Shown one piece after another: positions 29,354-39,921 of a stretch of 64,000 nucleotides of DNA. Within the stretch, counting starts at the first letter, position 1; each line of letters begins with the position of its first letter. Origin of the DNA: Strigamia acuminata (lineage: Eukaryota > Arthropoda > Chilopoda > Geophilomorpha > Linotaeniidae); assembly GCA_949358305.1 (NCBI GenBank), contig OX442314.1, positions 58,413,369 through 58,477,368 on the forward strand. Reading direction: 5' to 3'. The translations under genes were made by a program, and so were the position numbers. The notes beneath the pieces were generated by a model. The model ran no database searches. It was not told where the DNA came from and worked only from the letters and a program-made list of their open reading frames with translations.

Positions 29354-32300
29354 TTACTTCTTTCCTACGACCTTTCCGCCTTTTATGAACGGATTATCTC
29401 TTTTTGGTCGCAGGTTACGGATCGAGGCAGGTACGATATTTTTTGTTGTTTTTTGTGTCTGTACCTCCTCATTATTGTTTTCTTTTTTATCCGTGTTTTT
29501 TGTGTTTGTTTCAGGAGTTTCTCCTGTTTCCCCCCCGACCAAAATTGGATCCGGAACGGATTCAACTATCTCGTTTACCGGAGGTGAAGGGGCGTCGAAA
29601 TACTCCTCGTTGTCACTTGGCGGTGCTTTTTCCGACTCGCCAGCGAACATATCGACGATTTGGCCGTCAGTTTTAGACTTGACTTGGCCTTTGGCCCACA
29701 TTTCTTGCGGGAATTCCGGAATGTACGGAGTTAACTCTCGTACTTGTATCGACTTATGCTCGGTGTTGTCCTCGAGCTTGCGTAATTTATACGCGTTACC
29801 GCCATGCTTGCCGATGATCACATACGGACCATCTCTCTTGTCGGCCAAGCTGGCGGTGATTCCTCTCGCTGCATTTGAGAGGATGTGTGTGTCCTTCCAC
29901 ACTAAATCATTGTTCTCGAAATTCACAAATTTTCCACCGCTTTTATCTTGTAAAATGCGGTCGCGCATGTTAAAAATGTGCGCCATCATATGTTTGTATG
30001 TGCTCGAAATTGTTTGCTCCAATTTATATACATACTCATGTGGTTTCTCTGGGTCCACCACATTTACCGACTCTGCCACTCGTGGGTCCCAAGGCACTCG
30101 TAGCTCTCGGGCGAAGTTGAGGTAGGCCGGAGAAAAATCTCTCGTCCTCGAGACTGTTGTTCGTATGCTGAACGCGATCTCCCTCAAGTATTCATCCCAC
30201 CTATTGTGGATGTCAGTGAATATGCTTAGTGCATATTTAATGTCCCTGTTGAGTCGCTCAACGGGATTTGTTCTGGGATTGTAGGTCGAAGTATGTGACG
30301 CCACAATCCCGAATTTCTCACAAAACTTACCCCAAATTTTCGAGATAAATTGGGGTCCGTTATCGGATATTATTTTACGTGGAAATCCGTAACGTAACGC
30401 CACGTCGTAGATACATTCAACGATTTTCTCTGCTGAAGGTCTAGCGACGGCGTACAACTCGGGCCAACGAGTTGCCACGTCCATTATAACGATAATGTAC
30501 GCATTTTTATTTCCCGTAACGGGTTTTGGGCCCATCACATCGACACTTAAACAATCAAAAGGCGCGTAAGGCCCTAAGAAAATAGTTTCGAATGGTGATT
30601 TACTCCTCGGCTTGCACGCTTGACATCGCTGACATTGGTGGACAAAAAGAGCAATATCTTTTTTCATCCCTGTCCAGTGAAAAAGCTGTGTAGCACGATA
30701 GAGTGTTCTGCTTACTCCCGCATGGCTCGCAAGCGGGTGCCCGTGTAACAACCACAGCACGCGACCGATTAAGGAAGCAGGTATTACTACCTTTACTGCG
30801 GTGTCCGATTCACTCAAGTCATCTTGGTGATTTGGGTGATGCTTCACCAACAGGCCGTCATCCAATAGGTAATCTATGGATTCGTGTGCATAACGACGCT
30901 TCTGCCTTCTGGTTAGATTGGGCGGATATTTTCCTGTCAGTACGAATCTAGCTCTGTCCTGACATTTCTTGTCTAATTTTTGTTGCACAATTATTTCCTC
31001 CCTTGTCGGGGGACTGCTTTGCATCTGCTCGCCGACATGAGCGTGGAAGGCGCTTAGAAGCGGGTCATTTATTCTCCGCTCTAGCTTAAATTCCTTCCTT
31101 GCATTTGGGTAATTGTCAGCAGCTGGTTGGTATAACCGCGTCCAAAATCCACAGAATTTTACATCTGCCGGAGACGCGGTGGGAATTTCATTCATCTTCC
31201 TTAAATCCCAACGGTGACAACTCGTAGGGCAATAAATGATGCGGGAGTCATCCTCGCCATCATCGTCAGCGTCGATTGGATCTGACACTGGTGCCCGTGA
31301 CAGAGCGTCAGCCACGACGTTATATTTGCCGGGCTTGTATTGAATGGTCAAGTCGCATGCCATCAGTTCTAACTGCCATCTGGCTAGTCGACCGGCTGGT
31401 TCCTTTAATTTCATCAGCCATTGTAACGCTTGATGATCTGTGTGGACCACAAATTTGGTATATTCGAGATAATCTCTGAATTTCCTTATGGCCCACACAA
31501 CGGCCAAACACTCCAACTCGGTGGCATTGTAATTTTTTTCAGCGCCTTGGAGTTTGCGACTTATAAACATGCACGGCAGGTCTTGTTCGACTCCGTCGCG
31601 CACGTGTGTTTGAAGCAACGCGGCTCCCAACCCAACTCTGCTGGCGTCCGTATGTAATATGAACGGCCGGTTTAGGTCGGGTAGAGGCATTACGCCGACT
31701 TCCGTCAGCATCCTCTTTATCGCATTAAATGCGATGTTGCACTCATTTGACCATACAAATTCGTTTTCATTCTTCAGGAGGTCGGTAACTGGGGCTGCCA
31801 CTTCAGCTAGACCCGGTAGCAACCTGCCGAAGAAGTTTATCATTCCCATAAACCGTTGGACACCTTTAACGTCCTCGGGTGGTGGGAAACGATTAATCGC
31901 ATCGATTTTTTCGGGGCCAATAGCTAAACCATTGACTCCAATGCGATAACCCAGGAAGGCAAGCTCCTTTCGACAGAACTTGCTTTTGCCCGGATGCACG
32001 TGTAACCCAGCTTTTGCCAGCCGGGTGAGCACTTGGTCGATGTGCTCAATGTGCTCTTCGAATGTTTTAGAGGCAATAACTATGTCATCTAGGTATGCCC
32101 ACACAAACTGATGCAGGATATCACCCAATACGCTTTCGATTAGTCTCTGAAAGGTACTGGGAGCATTCACTAAACCAAATGGCATGACGTTGAACATCAA
32201 CCGTCCAATTGGCGAGTAAAATGCTGTTTTTAACTTATCCTCTGGCCTCATCTCAACTTGCCAGTATCCCTTCGACAGATCCATCGTCGTAACCCAAGAA

Positions 32301-33424
32301 AAGGGGCTAAGCTCTCTCAAAATGGATTCGATAGACGGCATCTGTATGGGATCTATTTCTGTCACCGCGTTTAATGGGCGGTAATCAATGCATAGGCGTG
32401 GGTCCGAGCCCGGGCGCATCACGAGCACAACTCGCGTCGCGTATTCTCCCTGGGCCTCGGAGACAATGCCACTGTCTAGCATTTCTTGGCACATTTTTTG
32501 CACTATTTCACGTTTTTGCGGGTTCATTCCCTTATACGCAACTCGTATAGGTTTATTATCCGTCAATTTAATTCCGTGAATAGCCCTATTCGTTCGGCCC
32601 GGTTTTTTCGACAGGATCCCCTCATATTTAAGTAGGACCCTTCGTAGGGCTGCCGCTTCGTTTAATTCTAAAGCGGCGTCGGCGACAAGCGTTTCCACTA
32701 CATTGTCCCGTTGCAATTCTGTTACGAATGCTTTAAAATCGTAATCTTGAACGAATTTCTTTAGGCCTTTCTCCCACTGTGTCTTGTCGGCCGCTTCTTT
32801 TACAAGAGCTGGTGGCACGACAATTGCGGGTCTTTCCTTATCATTTCTGATATAATTCCAAGATTTCGTTATTGGATTGGGTTGTATTTCCATTGACGCC
32901 ATGAGGTCTAAGCCCAACAGAAAAATTCTGTCGCATGTGGGCAGGACCAGGAAAGGGTGCTGTTCTACTCCTCCGAGCCACTCCATGGTCAATAATATAA
33001 CTCCTTTTGGACGCGCCATTCCGTTGGCGGTTTTTAGACGTATATTTTTATTAACGCCTTTTATCTTATCGGTGAGACCCAATGATGCTACTATGTCTTC
33101 GGAAACGAACGAGCGATCTGCTCCCGAGTCTAGTAGTCCCATAATTTTTTCACGTTCTATTGTCATGGGCAACATACATAGGCGGTTGGTGTATTCGACC
33201 GCCACGTTGCACATGAAAACACGAAATTCTTCTGTGTCTTCGACTACTTGAGGTAATTCTTCAAGCAGTAGGTTCGGTTCTTCCGCCTCAGCCTCAGCGT
33301 TTGCGGTAATTACCTGCAAAGCGTTGTTGGCCCTGTCTTGAATTTGGGCGTTAGCTATGTCACTACCCATTTCTTTGACTGGTGGCGGCTTATCGAACCC
33401 TTTGTTAAACCCCTTCTTCTTCAT
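29354..33424 (-). CDS. G3 pol (protease, RT, RNase H, integrase)
   Basis: 1356 codons from the ATG at 33424; the frame is open further upstream and lies -1 to gag. Domains in order: retropepsin GLLDSGADRSFV near residue 98; RT with TTMDLSKGYWQVEM and catalytic AYLDDIVIA; RNase H with HTDASRVGLGAAL and TDHQALQWL; HHCC zinc region ending CQRCQACKP; integrase core with SVDVMGP, IISDNGPQF and NPRTNPVERLN (D, D, E). All catalytic residues are present and there are no stops. The tail is acidic, then Lys-rich. It probably supplies enzymes to G2 as well, given the shared primer site and related gags. Confidence 0.92.
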   Translation of the reverse strand: MKKKGFNKGFDKPPPVKEMGSDIANAQIQDRANNALQVITANAEAEAEEPNLLLEELPQVVEDTEEFRVFMCNVAVEYTNRLCMLPMTIEREKIMGLLDSGADRSFVSEDIVASLGLTDKIKGVNKNIRLKTANGMARPKGVILLTMEWLGGVEQHPFLVLPTCDRIFLLGLDLMASMEIQPNPITKSWNYIRNDKERPAIVVPPALVKEAADKTQWEKGLKKFVQDYDFKAFVTELQRDNVVETLVADAALELNEAAALRRVLLKYEGILSKKPGRTNRAIHGIKLTDNKPIRVAYKGMNPQKREIVQKMCQEMLDSGIVSEAQGEYATRVVLVMRPGSDPRLCIDYRPLNAVTEIDPIQMPSIESILRELSPFSWVTTMDLSKGYWQVEMRPEDKLKTAFYSPIGRLMFNVMPFGLVNAPSTFQRLIESVLGDILHQFVWAYLDDIVIASKTFEEHIEHIDQVLTRLAKAGLHVHPGKSKFCRKELAFLGYRIGVNGLAIGPEKIDAINRFPPPEDVKGVQRFMGMINFFGRLLPGLAEVAAPVTDLLKNENEFVWSNECNIAFNAIKRMLTEVGVMPLPDLNRPFILHTDASRVGLGAALLQTHVRDGVEQDLPCMFISRKLQGAEKNYNATELECLAVVWAIRKFRDYLEYTKFVVHTDHQALQWLMKLKEPAGRLARWQLELMACDLTIQYKPGKYNVVADALSRAPVSDPIDADDDGEDDSRIIYCPTSCHRWDLRKMNEIPTASPADVKFCGFWTRLYQPAADNYPNARKEFKLERRINDPLLSAFHAHVGEQMQSSPPTREEIIVQQKLDKKCQDRARFVLTGKYPPNLTRRQKRRYAHESIDYLLDDGLLVKHHPNHQDDLSESDTAVKVVIPASLIGRVLWLLHGHPLASHAGVSRTLYRATQLFHWTGMKKDIALFVHQCQRCQACKPRSKSPFETIFLGPYAPFDCLSVDVMGPKPVTGNKNAYIIVIMDVATRWPELYAVARPSAEKIVECIYDVALRYGFPRKIISDNGPQFISKIWGKFCEKFGIVASHTSTYNPRTNPVERLNRDIKYALSIFTDIHNRWDEYLREIAFSIRTTVSRTRDFSPAYLNFARELRVPWDPRVAESVNVVDPEKPHEYVYKLEQTISSTYKHMMAHIFNMRDRILQDKSGGKFVNFENNDLVWKDTHILSNAARGITASLADKRDGPYVIIGKHGGNAYKLRKLEDNTEHKSIQVRELTPYIPEFPQEMWAKGQVKSKTDGQIVDMFAGESEKAPPSDNEEYFDAPSPPVNEIVESVPDPILVGGETGETPETNTKNTDKKENNNEEVQTQKTTKNIVPASIRNLRPKRDNPFIKGGKVVGKK

Positions 33425-33447
33425 GAATGGCGCAGACGGTCGAGAAG

Positions 33448-36108
33448 TTATTTCTTCGCCGCCTGCGCTGACTCGTTTTTTGACTCGTTTTTTGCCATGG
33501 CGAGTTTAATCTCTGCCATCTGCTTCATTATTGCGTCAAATTTAGCGTCTTCTTTCGCTGTTCTTGGGCACTCATTGGAATAGTGACCCGGTTGGTTACA
33601 CTTGAAACAACGAATATTTGATTTGTCTCTTGGGGCTTCAGTCGATTTTTTCTTTTCAGGGTCTGCTTTCGACGGTGGCGTGTAATTTTTTCGAAAATAC
33701 TTCGGAATTCGGCCGGCATTTGGTTTTAACCTGGCGCGAAATTCTTCTACCGCTCTATCTCGATGGATGAGATGTACTAGCGGTCCTTCCTCATCGCAAC
33801 CCGTTGATAAGGTATCGCGATAGCTTCGTATTTCTTCGTCCGTCGAATAATCGTCTTTTTCTTCTTTTTTGTCTGATTTTCCGGCATCTTGTCCGGCTTC
33901 CTCCCCCTCCTTGACCTCCTCCAGTGTCGCTTGCATGGCTGACGCTGTCGGTGCCTTTTTAGGGGCGGCCAAAGGGTTGGAAGGCAGCGTGGATGTCAGT
34001 TTATTTTTTATTTGTAAACCAACGCTAGCTTCTGCCAGCTCCATTATACCGCTAAGATATTCAGTAGGGCGCATAATTTTATCTGTCGCCCCATATCTTT
34101 CCGCACTCAACTTGAGACGTTTAGCGGTTGCTGCTTTCTCCGCTTCTGGTAAAGCGGAATAATATCTTTTCTCGATATCTATCGTGTTCTCAAACAGGAA
34201 GGCGCTCATCTCCTCGTAGCTGCCTCCTGTCGGTGCCCTTTCTTCAAGTAGCACCCGTTGCGAGTATTCCGACAAACCGCCGAGAAAGAAAAGGTTGAAT
34301 CCCGTGGCATGAAATTCCATCGGGGCCTTTTCGAACAACAATCTGGCGCGAATGTCGTAATCCATTATGGTTTCACCAGGCATCTGGCGAAGACCTCGCA
34401 TCTTTCGGCTCACCTCTTCGGGTGTCTCGCCGTAGCGTAGGTCGAATCTCATTAAAAAGTCGTCCCAATTGACGCCTTTCAATCCTTGGTACCACTCACG
34501 TGCCGAGCCTGTCATTAGCTCGACAATACCGTGGGTGAGCATGTCTCCTACGGTGGCTTTGGTGGCAGTCTTAATTCGAATTACTTCGTCAAGGAAGCGA
34601 TCTCCCGCTTTCCATGACCCGTCGAAACGGTTCTGAATATAAAATTGCCACCTAATATTCCCGGTAACACTCATGGTGTCACGTCGGGAGACAGCGTATT
34701 TTTTCTTTACGCGGTCGCCAGTGCTACGATTACGATCGTTTCGTTTGCTCAGATCGATTCCCTCGGCCTTCAACGAGCCGAGTAGGGCTCTTCCAAGCTC
34801 TCCCATCGTATACTGCCGACCCGTCGAATCGGTAAACGCGCTTTGTCGGGGAAGGTCCTGAAACTCCTCCCGTCGGTGGTCGCTATTTTCCGATCGACGT
34901 CGTTTCTCTCTATCGCGCGGAGAGTTGGATCTCTTCCGGCGATTACTTGATTTCTCCTTTCGTCTGTCGTCGTTGGATGAGGGGTCGGAGCTGGGGTCGG
35001 GAGACGGTGAGCGGCGTGGCGGGTTGCGCCGTGAAGAGTTTGACTCTTTCCGGCCCCTACGACGGTCGTCACGTTCCCTTTCCCTGCGTTCATCGCGTTC
35101 TCTTTCCCTTCGTCTTTCTCCGGAACCTCTCTCCGAATCGTGATGACTGGGTGCATTTGACTCCAGTCCATCTGACGACGAATCACTATTTCCGTAGTGA
35201 TAATATTTCGGTCTTTCATCGCGTTTGCCTTCTTCTCGCGAAGAGGTGCGATCATGCGATTGTCTCCTTGACGACTCGTCGTCTTTAAGGATGGGCACTG
35301 GTTGTTGCCACTCAGTCCCTTGCGGATTATCTTGCTGTTGGCTTGTGAGAGCTTGCTCTTCATTTCGCCTAGCATTATTAGCGTTGATTAACCGCGTTAT
35401 CGCATTATTTGTGGCTGAATCGAGAGCTTGCATGCGGGGCCGAGTTTGTTGTTCTCTGGCCGACGCATCTCTCTTGCGCGGAGTAGCTGGTGTTGCCCTC
35501 TCCGGCTGGGGTTTGGGTTTGGCCTTCGGCGTGCGCTTTGGGTCTCCCTCTAGGCTCTCGTCGGACAGCTCGGATGAACTGACCTCTGGTTTGCGAACGG
35601 ATTTCGGGTCATCTCGTCGCAATCTGGCCATAAATGCTCGCTCTGCTTCTTGTTGCGAGTGGAAAGCATATCGATGTGCTCTCAGGGCTCGGTCAACTAT
35701 TTCTACCTCCTCGGGAGTAGTCGGATTGGGCTGGGTTCTGCCGTACTCGAGAGCTTGCGCTTCTCTTTCCGCCAGCTTCCTCCGTCTCTCGCGAATGGCT
35801 TGTCGAGCCTCATTCTCTGCATCCGCTTCAAATTGAGCGGAATCAACCAATTGTTGAGCGTGTGCACCTTCAACAATGGTGATTTGTGGGGATACACTGT
35901 GCGCTTTTAAAGCTGCACGTACGATTTGTAACGTTTCGTACACGGTAATCTTCCCCGTCGGAAGGGTGTATCTCACTCCCTCCGCTTGTGCCAACTGCAT
36001 CGCATCAATCAAGGTGCCCGAGACGCTGTAAGGCTGGCTTGAAACACGCTTGACAGAGGACGAGTTGGACTTGTGCCCTTCAGACACTACCGAGGCTGGT
36101 CGACTGTG
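33448..36108 (-). CDS. G3 gag, C-terminal part
   Basis: 886 codons continuing, after removal of C1, from the N-terminal part at 39922-40344 in the same frame; the whole gag would have about 1027 residues. It contains a long Arg/Ser/Glu-rich stretch (RERERDERRERERD, RRSPSPDPSSDPSS), a capsid-like part with FDGSWKAGDRFLDEV and GSAREWY..W..F..RFDLRYGET, and a CCHC knuckle, CFKCNQPGHYSNEC, near the end. The capsid part parallels the G2 gag. The stop at 33448-33450 lies 23 bases before the pol ATG, and pol is in the -1 frame, but no classical slippery heptamer is seen. Confidence 0.88.
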   Translation of the reverse strand, partial: HSRPASVVSEGHKSNSSSVKRVSSQPYSVSGTLIDAMQLAQAEGVRYTLPTGKITVYETLQIVRAALKAHSVSPQITIVEGAHAQQLVDSAQFEADAENEARQAIRERRRKLAEREAQALEYGRTQPNPTTPEEVEIVDRALRAHRYAFHSQQEAERAFMARLRRDDPKSVRKPEVSSSELSDESLEGDPKRTPKAKPKPQPERATPATPRKRDASAREQQTRPRMQALDSATNNAITRLINANNARRNEEQALTSQQQDNPQGTEWQQPVPILKDDESSRRQSHDRTSSREEGKRDERPKYYHYGNSDSSSDGLESNAPSHHDSERGSGERRRERERDERRERERDDRRRGRKESNSSRRNPPRRSPSPDPSSDPSSNDDRRKEKSSNRRKRSNSPRDREKRRRSENSDHRREEFQDLPRQSAFTDSTGRQYTMGELGRALLGSLKAEGIDLSKRNDRNRSTGDRVKKKYAVSRRDTMSVTGNIRWQFYIQNRFDGSWKAGDRFLDEVIRIKTATKATVGDMLTHGIVELMTGSAREWYQGLKGVNWDDFLMRFDLRYGETPEEVSRKMRGLRQMPGETIMDYDIRARLLFEKAPMEFHATGFNLFFLGGLSEYSQRVLLEERAPTGGSYEEMSAFLFENTIDIEKRYYSALPEAEKAATAKRLKLSAERYGATDKIMRPTEYLSGIMELAEASVGLQIKNKLTSTLPSNPLAAPKKAPTASAMQATLEEVKEGEEAGQDAGKSDKKEEKDDYSTDEEIRSYRDTLSTGCDEEGPLVHLIHRDRAVEEFRARLKPNAGRIPKYFRKNYTPPSKADPEKKKSTEAPRDKSNIRCFKCNQPGHYSNECPRTAKEDAKFDAIMKQMAEIKLAMAKNESKNESAQAAKK

Positions 36109-36113
36109 CGTAA

Positions 36114-36424
36114 TGATAAGTCCGTGGAGGCCAGGAAACATCGGAAAGGAGTTGAAACCAGCTTAAAATGTGCGGGGAGCTCGCACTTCGCGCCCGCCAT
36201 GTTTTAATCACATGAAAGCATAAAAGCAACTGGGTTTGAGGCTAATTGGTCTCAAACCGTACAAAATATGACAATAGGACAAATCAATAGCAACAAGCAT
36301 TGATTTGTTCTTTACAATATAAGTAATTGTTAACCTAGGCATAATTAACCGATAAACAACACGGAAAACAACATTTATCGCTCTCTCAAGCAGACGACAC
36401 AAGAAACATAGAATATGTGTGTTA
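36114..36424 (-). repeat. C1 3' LTR (shared portion)
   Basis: 311 bp identical to 39611-39921. On the minus strand the true LTR may start farther upstream at TGTTGGCATCC (complement of 36478), a more Copia-like start than TAACACAC; if so the LTR is 365 bp. Confidence 0.8.
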
Positions 36425-36563
36425 ACACACAAGAGTAGCATTAATATGCGCTACACGGGTATCCAAAGGATGCCAACACACATATCTGCCATGCCTATCC
36501 AGAAATGCATGGGGAAACGGACAAAATAATTAATCGCATACTAATAAATCCCCCTTCGATTAA
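36425..36563 (-). other. C1 region between pol and the shared LTR
   Basis: Noncoding. It includes the probable outer 54 bp of the 3' LTR (36425-36478) and a partly purine-rich stretch before TGTTGG that could serve as primer. Confidence 0.5.
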
Positions 36564-39500
36564 TCAATTTGTCGCGACAAAAATGTGCTCGCACAACGCG
36601 TCCAATTTTGCGCGGGACAACCACTTTGTCATAATGTCCGCGACGTTGAGGGTCCCTGGGATGTGCCTGATTCGAAAAACACCTTTCTCGAACCAGTCGC
36701 GCAAGAAATGCAATTTCACGTCTATGTGTTTGTTTGCGCGATTTTCTATGCGGTTTTTCGCATATTGAATCGCAGGCATCGAATCGGCATAAACACATGG
36801 TATTTCCCGGTCAAACCCGTCAATCATCACTTCCGCGTCAAATATGCGTTCTAACCAAATTATCTCCTTCACACCGTCCACAACCGCCAAGAATTCGCTT
36901 TCCATAATGGAAAGAGCGGTAATGGTCTGCTTATGGCAGTTCCAGGAGACGGGGACACCACCCAGATAGATAATGTGCCCGCCAAAACTTCGGCGCTTGT
37001 CTTGGTCCAGCGCGTAAGACGCATCTGTGTAAACAGTTAACTTGTCACTTTGACAGTTCCCAAGATTAATGGAGAAATTCGGCGTATTAGCCAGGTAACG
37101 CAACACTTGAAGCAGCATGTTTACGTGTCGTGTCGAGTGAGTCTCGTTGTATTGAGACAATACAATTACAGAAAACAAGATATCGGGTCTTGTGCGACTT
37201 GCGATGAAGAGCAAACTTCCGACAAGAGACCGATATGGAAAACTCGAATTAACACGTTCTCCCGTTTGGACTTTTTGGATCATAGTGCCGGGCGTGCCAG
37301 GCACTCTAACACGGTGAGATGGGTCAATACCGTATTGCTTGCAGAGCTTCGCAATATAGGTGCGTTGATGAATGAGGATATTCCCCCCGTCCCTACAAAA
37401 CTCAATCCCTAATAAAAGGGTGACGGGGCCCAAATTGACAATCTCAAAGGATTGTTGAATCCATTCTAAAACGCACTCTTCTGCCAACTCATCCCTCGAA
37501 AATAATACAATATCGTCGACGTAAAAGATGAGTATGGCGTCCGAACCCAAGCTATACACACAGTTAAGACCCAAAACCGGTTCAAAACCTATTTCAATCA
37601 GCTGGTCGTGTAAGCGCTGGTACCACATACGACCAGACTGATGAAGCCCATAGAGAGATTTTCTCAACTCCCAACATTTGTGTTGGTTTTCAGGTGTTCG
37701 ATATCCCTTGGGGATGTTGATGTACTGCACCTCATCGAGGTCCCCATATAGATATGCGGCCTTGATGTCAAGGTGTAAGTCACGCCAGCTCCTTAATACT
37801 ACAAGAGTACAAAAGAACATCATGACCAACACAAAGTTGACTACGGGGGAGAAGACCTCCGTAAAGTCAATGCCGGGCTTCTGCTTGAACCCTTGTGCAA
37901 CAAGACGAGCACGATATCTGCTAATCGCACCCGTATGATCCCTTTTGAGTTTATAAATCCACTTTGATCCTAGCAAGGTTTTATCCTTGACTTCACTTTT
38001 GTCAACCTCGACATACACCTCTCGTTCTTTAAAGATGTCGATTTCGTCCTCCATTGCCCTTTCCCAATCAGGTTTCCCAACACCTGTCACAGCCTCTTCG
38101 TAGGTGTCAGGCTCTACAGAGCAGCAACCAGCAAAACCGACATTGATGTCTTTGAAGTTGAACAATTCCGAGATATACTCGTATCCCTCGTCCCGACACC
38201 ACCGCACAACTTCAACACGACTTCGAATTCTGTCATGCTTTGGTGAAATGTAATAAACATCAACCTGTCCAGCCGTTGCGCCTGATTTTCGCACAGACTG
38301 CCGTCTTTGCCATTTAGACATGTCCAACGGCAATAACCCACCAGCTGGAACTGTGCGTTCCCCTGTATCCTTTCCTTTTCGTGGGGGATTACGACGCACA
38401 GGTGTAGGTGACGTTCGGGGGGATAGTTGAGGACTCGCATCAGGATCCTCAATTTCATCCTCGTCATCGGGGTAAATACTGAAGAAATTCTCATCGTCCC
38501 CCTTTGCCCCACCAATTTCATCAACATTTGCATCTCTAAGGACATCTTGCACTATATCCTCGATGACATCTTCCACGACACCAGCGTTCTCAACTTGTTC
38601 AGGTGCCTTTTCGGGCGCAGGTTCCTGAATTGGGGGTGGGGGAACCACTGCTTCCGGTAGGGGGCCACCATGAACGCTGTCGTCGTCTGACGAGGAGCCA
38701 TCCTCGTTTGAAGAATCAGACACGCTGTCGAAATATGAGGGGCTCGAGGGAGGAATTTTCAAATTTTCATACCAAAAATTCTGTTCCAATATTTTGACAT
38801 GTTTCGAGAGGAACACTTGGTTCCGTTTCGGGTCCCAAATTCGATACCCACGGGTGGAAGCCGCATAACCAATTAATGCCCCTGCCCACGCCCTTTCTTT
38901 CAATTTCCCACCCCTTGTCTGGGAAGGAATGTGGACATATGTCAATGCCCCAATGCATTTGACATGACGCAGGGACAATTTCTTATTGTAAAACACATTG
39001 TAAGGTGTTTTCCCTCCTAATCCCGTGTGTGGGAATCGATTTTTCAAATAAACGACAGAAACTGCAAGTTCTGCCCACAAAGTTGGGGAAAAATTATTCT
39101 CAAAAAGAAAAGCCCGGATTCCATTAAGAATGGTGCGGTTCGCTCGCTCAGCAACCGAATTCATCTCGGGGCTGTATGTATTCGTCCTCATACATTTCAA
39201 CCCAATGCTGTCAGTATAAGCATTCCATTGTTTCGATATGAATTCCCCACCATTGTCAGTTTTAATGGCTTTGACCTTTTTAGAAGTAAGCCGTTCAATT
39301 TCCGTCAACCACTTCTTGAAATGACCCAAAACTTCATCTTTCGTTTTCATGATGATAATCCACATCAGTCGGGAGAAATCATCAACCATAATTAGGTAAT
39401 AAAATGCCCCACCAATGCTCTTAACCGGTGAGGGCCCCCAAACATCTAAGTGAACAATTTCCAAAATCCCTTTAGTGGAGATATTAATAATGGGAGGAAA

Positions 39501-39596
39501 GCTTGCACGTGTGCTTTTCGCCCTCGAACAAGCATCGCAAGCCGACAATTCATTGTTGGAAAGTTTCAGCCCAAATACTTCATCGGATTTCTCCAT
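36564..39596 (-). CDS. C1 pol (integrase, RT, RNase H)
   Basis: 1010 codons from the ATG at 39596. The start falls in the GAG-pre-integrase domain; only its CDACSRAK cysteines remain and the HH pair is missing. Then come the integrase core (HLDVWGP, VDDFSRLMW, KTDNGGEF, AERANRT), the Copia RT (LVAQGFKQKPGIDF, catalytic FYVDDIVLF) and RNase H (YTDASYALDQD, ADIMTKWLSRAKL). Integrase before RT identifies Copia. The frame is intact. The low-complexity Asp/Pro-rich linker between integrase and RT is normal for the family. Confidence 0.92.
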   Translation of the reverse strand: MEKSDEVFGLKLSNNELSACDACSRAKSTRASFPPIINISTKGILEIVHLDVWGPSPVKSIGGAFYYLIMVDDFSRLMWIIIMKTKDEVLGHFKKWLTEIERLTSKKVKAIKTDNGGEFISKQWNAYTDSIGLKCMRTNTYSPEMNSVAERANRTILNGIRAFLFENNFSPTLWAELAVSVVYLKNRFPHTGLGGKTPYNVFYNKKLSLRHVKCIGALTYVHIPSQTRGGKLKERAWAGALIGYAASTRGYRIWDPKRNQVFLSKHVKILEQNFWYENLKIPPSSPSYFDSVSDSSNEDGSSSDDDSVHGGPLPEAVVPPPPIQEPAPEKAPEQVENAGVVEDVIEDIVQDVLRDANVDEIGGAKGDDENFFSIYPDDEDEIEDPDASPQLSPRTSPTPVRRNPPRKGKDTGERTVPAGGLLPLDMSKWQRRQSVRKSGATAGQVDVYYISPKHDRIRSRVEVVRWCRDEGYEYISELFNFKDINVGFAGCCSVEPDTYEEAVTGVGKPDWERAMEDEIDIFKEREVYVEVDKSEVKDKTLLGSKWIYKLKRDHTGAISRYRARLVAQGFKQKPGIDFTEVFSPVVNFVLVMMFFCTLVVLRSWRDLHLDIKAAYLYGDLDEVQYINIPKGYRTPENQHKCWELRKSLYGLHQSGRMWYQRLHDQLIEIGFEPVLGLNCVYSLGSDAILIFYVDDIVLFSRDELAEECVLEWIQQSFEIVNLGPVTLLLGIEFCRDGGNILIHQRTYIAKLCKQYGIDPSHRVRVPGTPGTMIQKVQTGERVNSSFPYRSLVGSLLFIASRTRPDILFSVIVLSQYNETHSTRHVNMLLQVLRYLANTPNFSINLGNCQSDKLTVYTDASYALDQDKRRSFGGHIIYLGGVPVSWNCHKQTITALSIMESEFLAVVDGVKEIIWLERIFDAEVMIDGFDREIPCVYADSMPAIQYAKNRIENRANKHIDVKLHFLRDWFEKGVFRIRHIPGTLNVADIMTKWLSRAKLDALCEHIFVATN

Positions 39597-39599
39597 CCT

Positions 39600-39610
39600 C
39601 TGCTACCATT
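39600..39610 (-). other. C1 primer-binding site
   Basis: On the minus strand TGGTAGCAGAG follows the LTR within two bases, one change from the Copia half-tRNA-iMet site TGGTATCAGAG. The pol ATG follows after four bases, showing how abrupt the deletion is. Confidence 0.7.
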
Positions 39611-39921
39611 TGATAAGTCCGTGGAGGCCAGGAAACATCGGAAAGGAGTTGAAACCAGCTTAAAATGTGCGGGGAGCTCGCACTTCGCGCCCGCCATGTT
39701 TTAATCACATGAAAGCATAAAAGCAACTGGGTTTGAGGCTAATTGGTCTCAAACCGTACAAAATATGACAATAGGACAAATCAATAGCAACAAGCATTGA
39801 TTTGTTCTTTACAATATAAGTAATTGTTAACCTAGGCATAATTAACCGATAAACAACACGGAAAACAACATTTATCGCTCTCTCAAGCAGACGACACAAG
39901 AAACATAGAATATGTGTGTTA
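39611..39921 (-). repeat. C1 5' LTR
   Basis: 311 bp. In element orientation it begins TAACACACAT, not TG, immediately after the target duplication, so it probably lacks the first 54 bp of the LTR. Confidence 0.8.

Larger units (their letters stand above)
36114..39921 (-). mobile_element. C1: Copia-type element lacking gag and protease
   Basis: 3808 bp inside the G3 gag, flanked by CGTAA (36109-36113 and 39922-39926). Identical 311-bp terminal repeats surround a primer site and one 1010-codon pol frame. The sequence jumps from the primer site straight into the zinc-binding GAG-pre-integrase region, so gag and protease are gone. It must have moved with proteins supplied in trans. Confidence 0.9.

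Noticed and set aside
29289-30125. 278-codon plus-strand frame opposite the 3' end of G3 pol
   Set aside because: It has a hydrophobic-looking start but is the complement of a Lys/Glu-rich pol tail; no envelope or channel motif.
33424-33470. Search for a slippery heptamer at the G3 gag/pol junction
   Set aside because: Pol is in the -1 frame, but the bases before the stop (GCG AAG AAA TAA) do not fit X XXY YYZ; re-initiation at the pol ATG is equally possible.
35225-35836. 203-codon plus-strand frame opposite the G3 gag
   Set aside because: Antisense shadow of the Arg/Ser/Glu-rich gag region.
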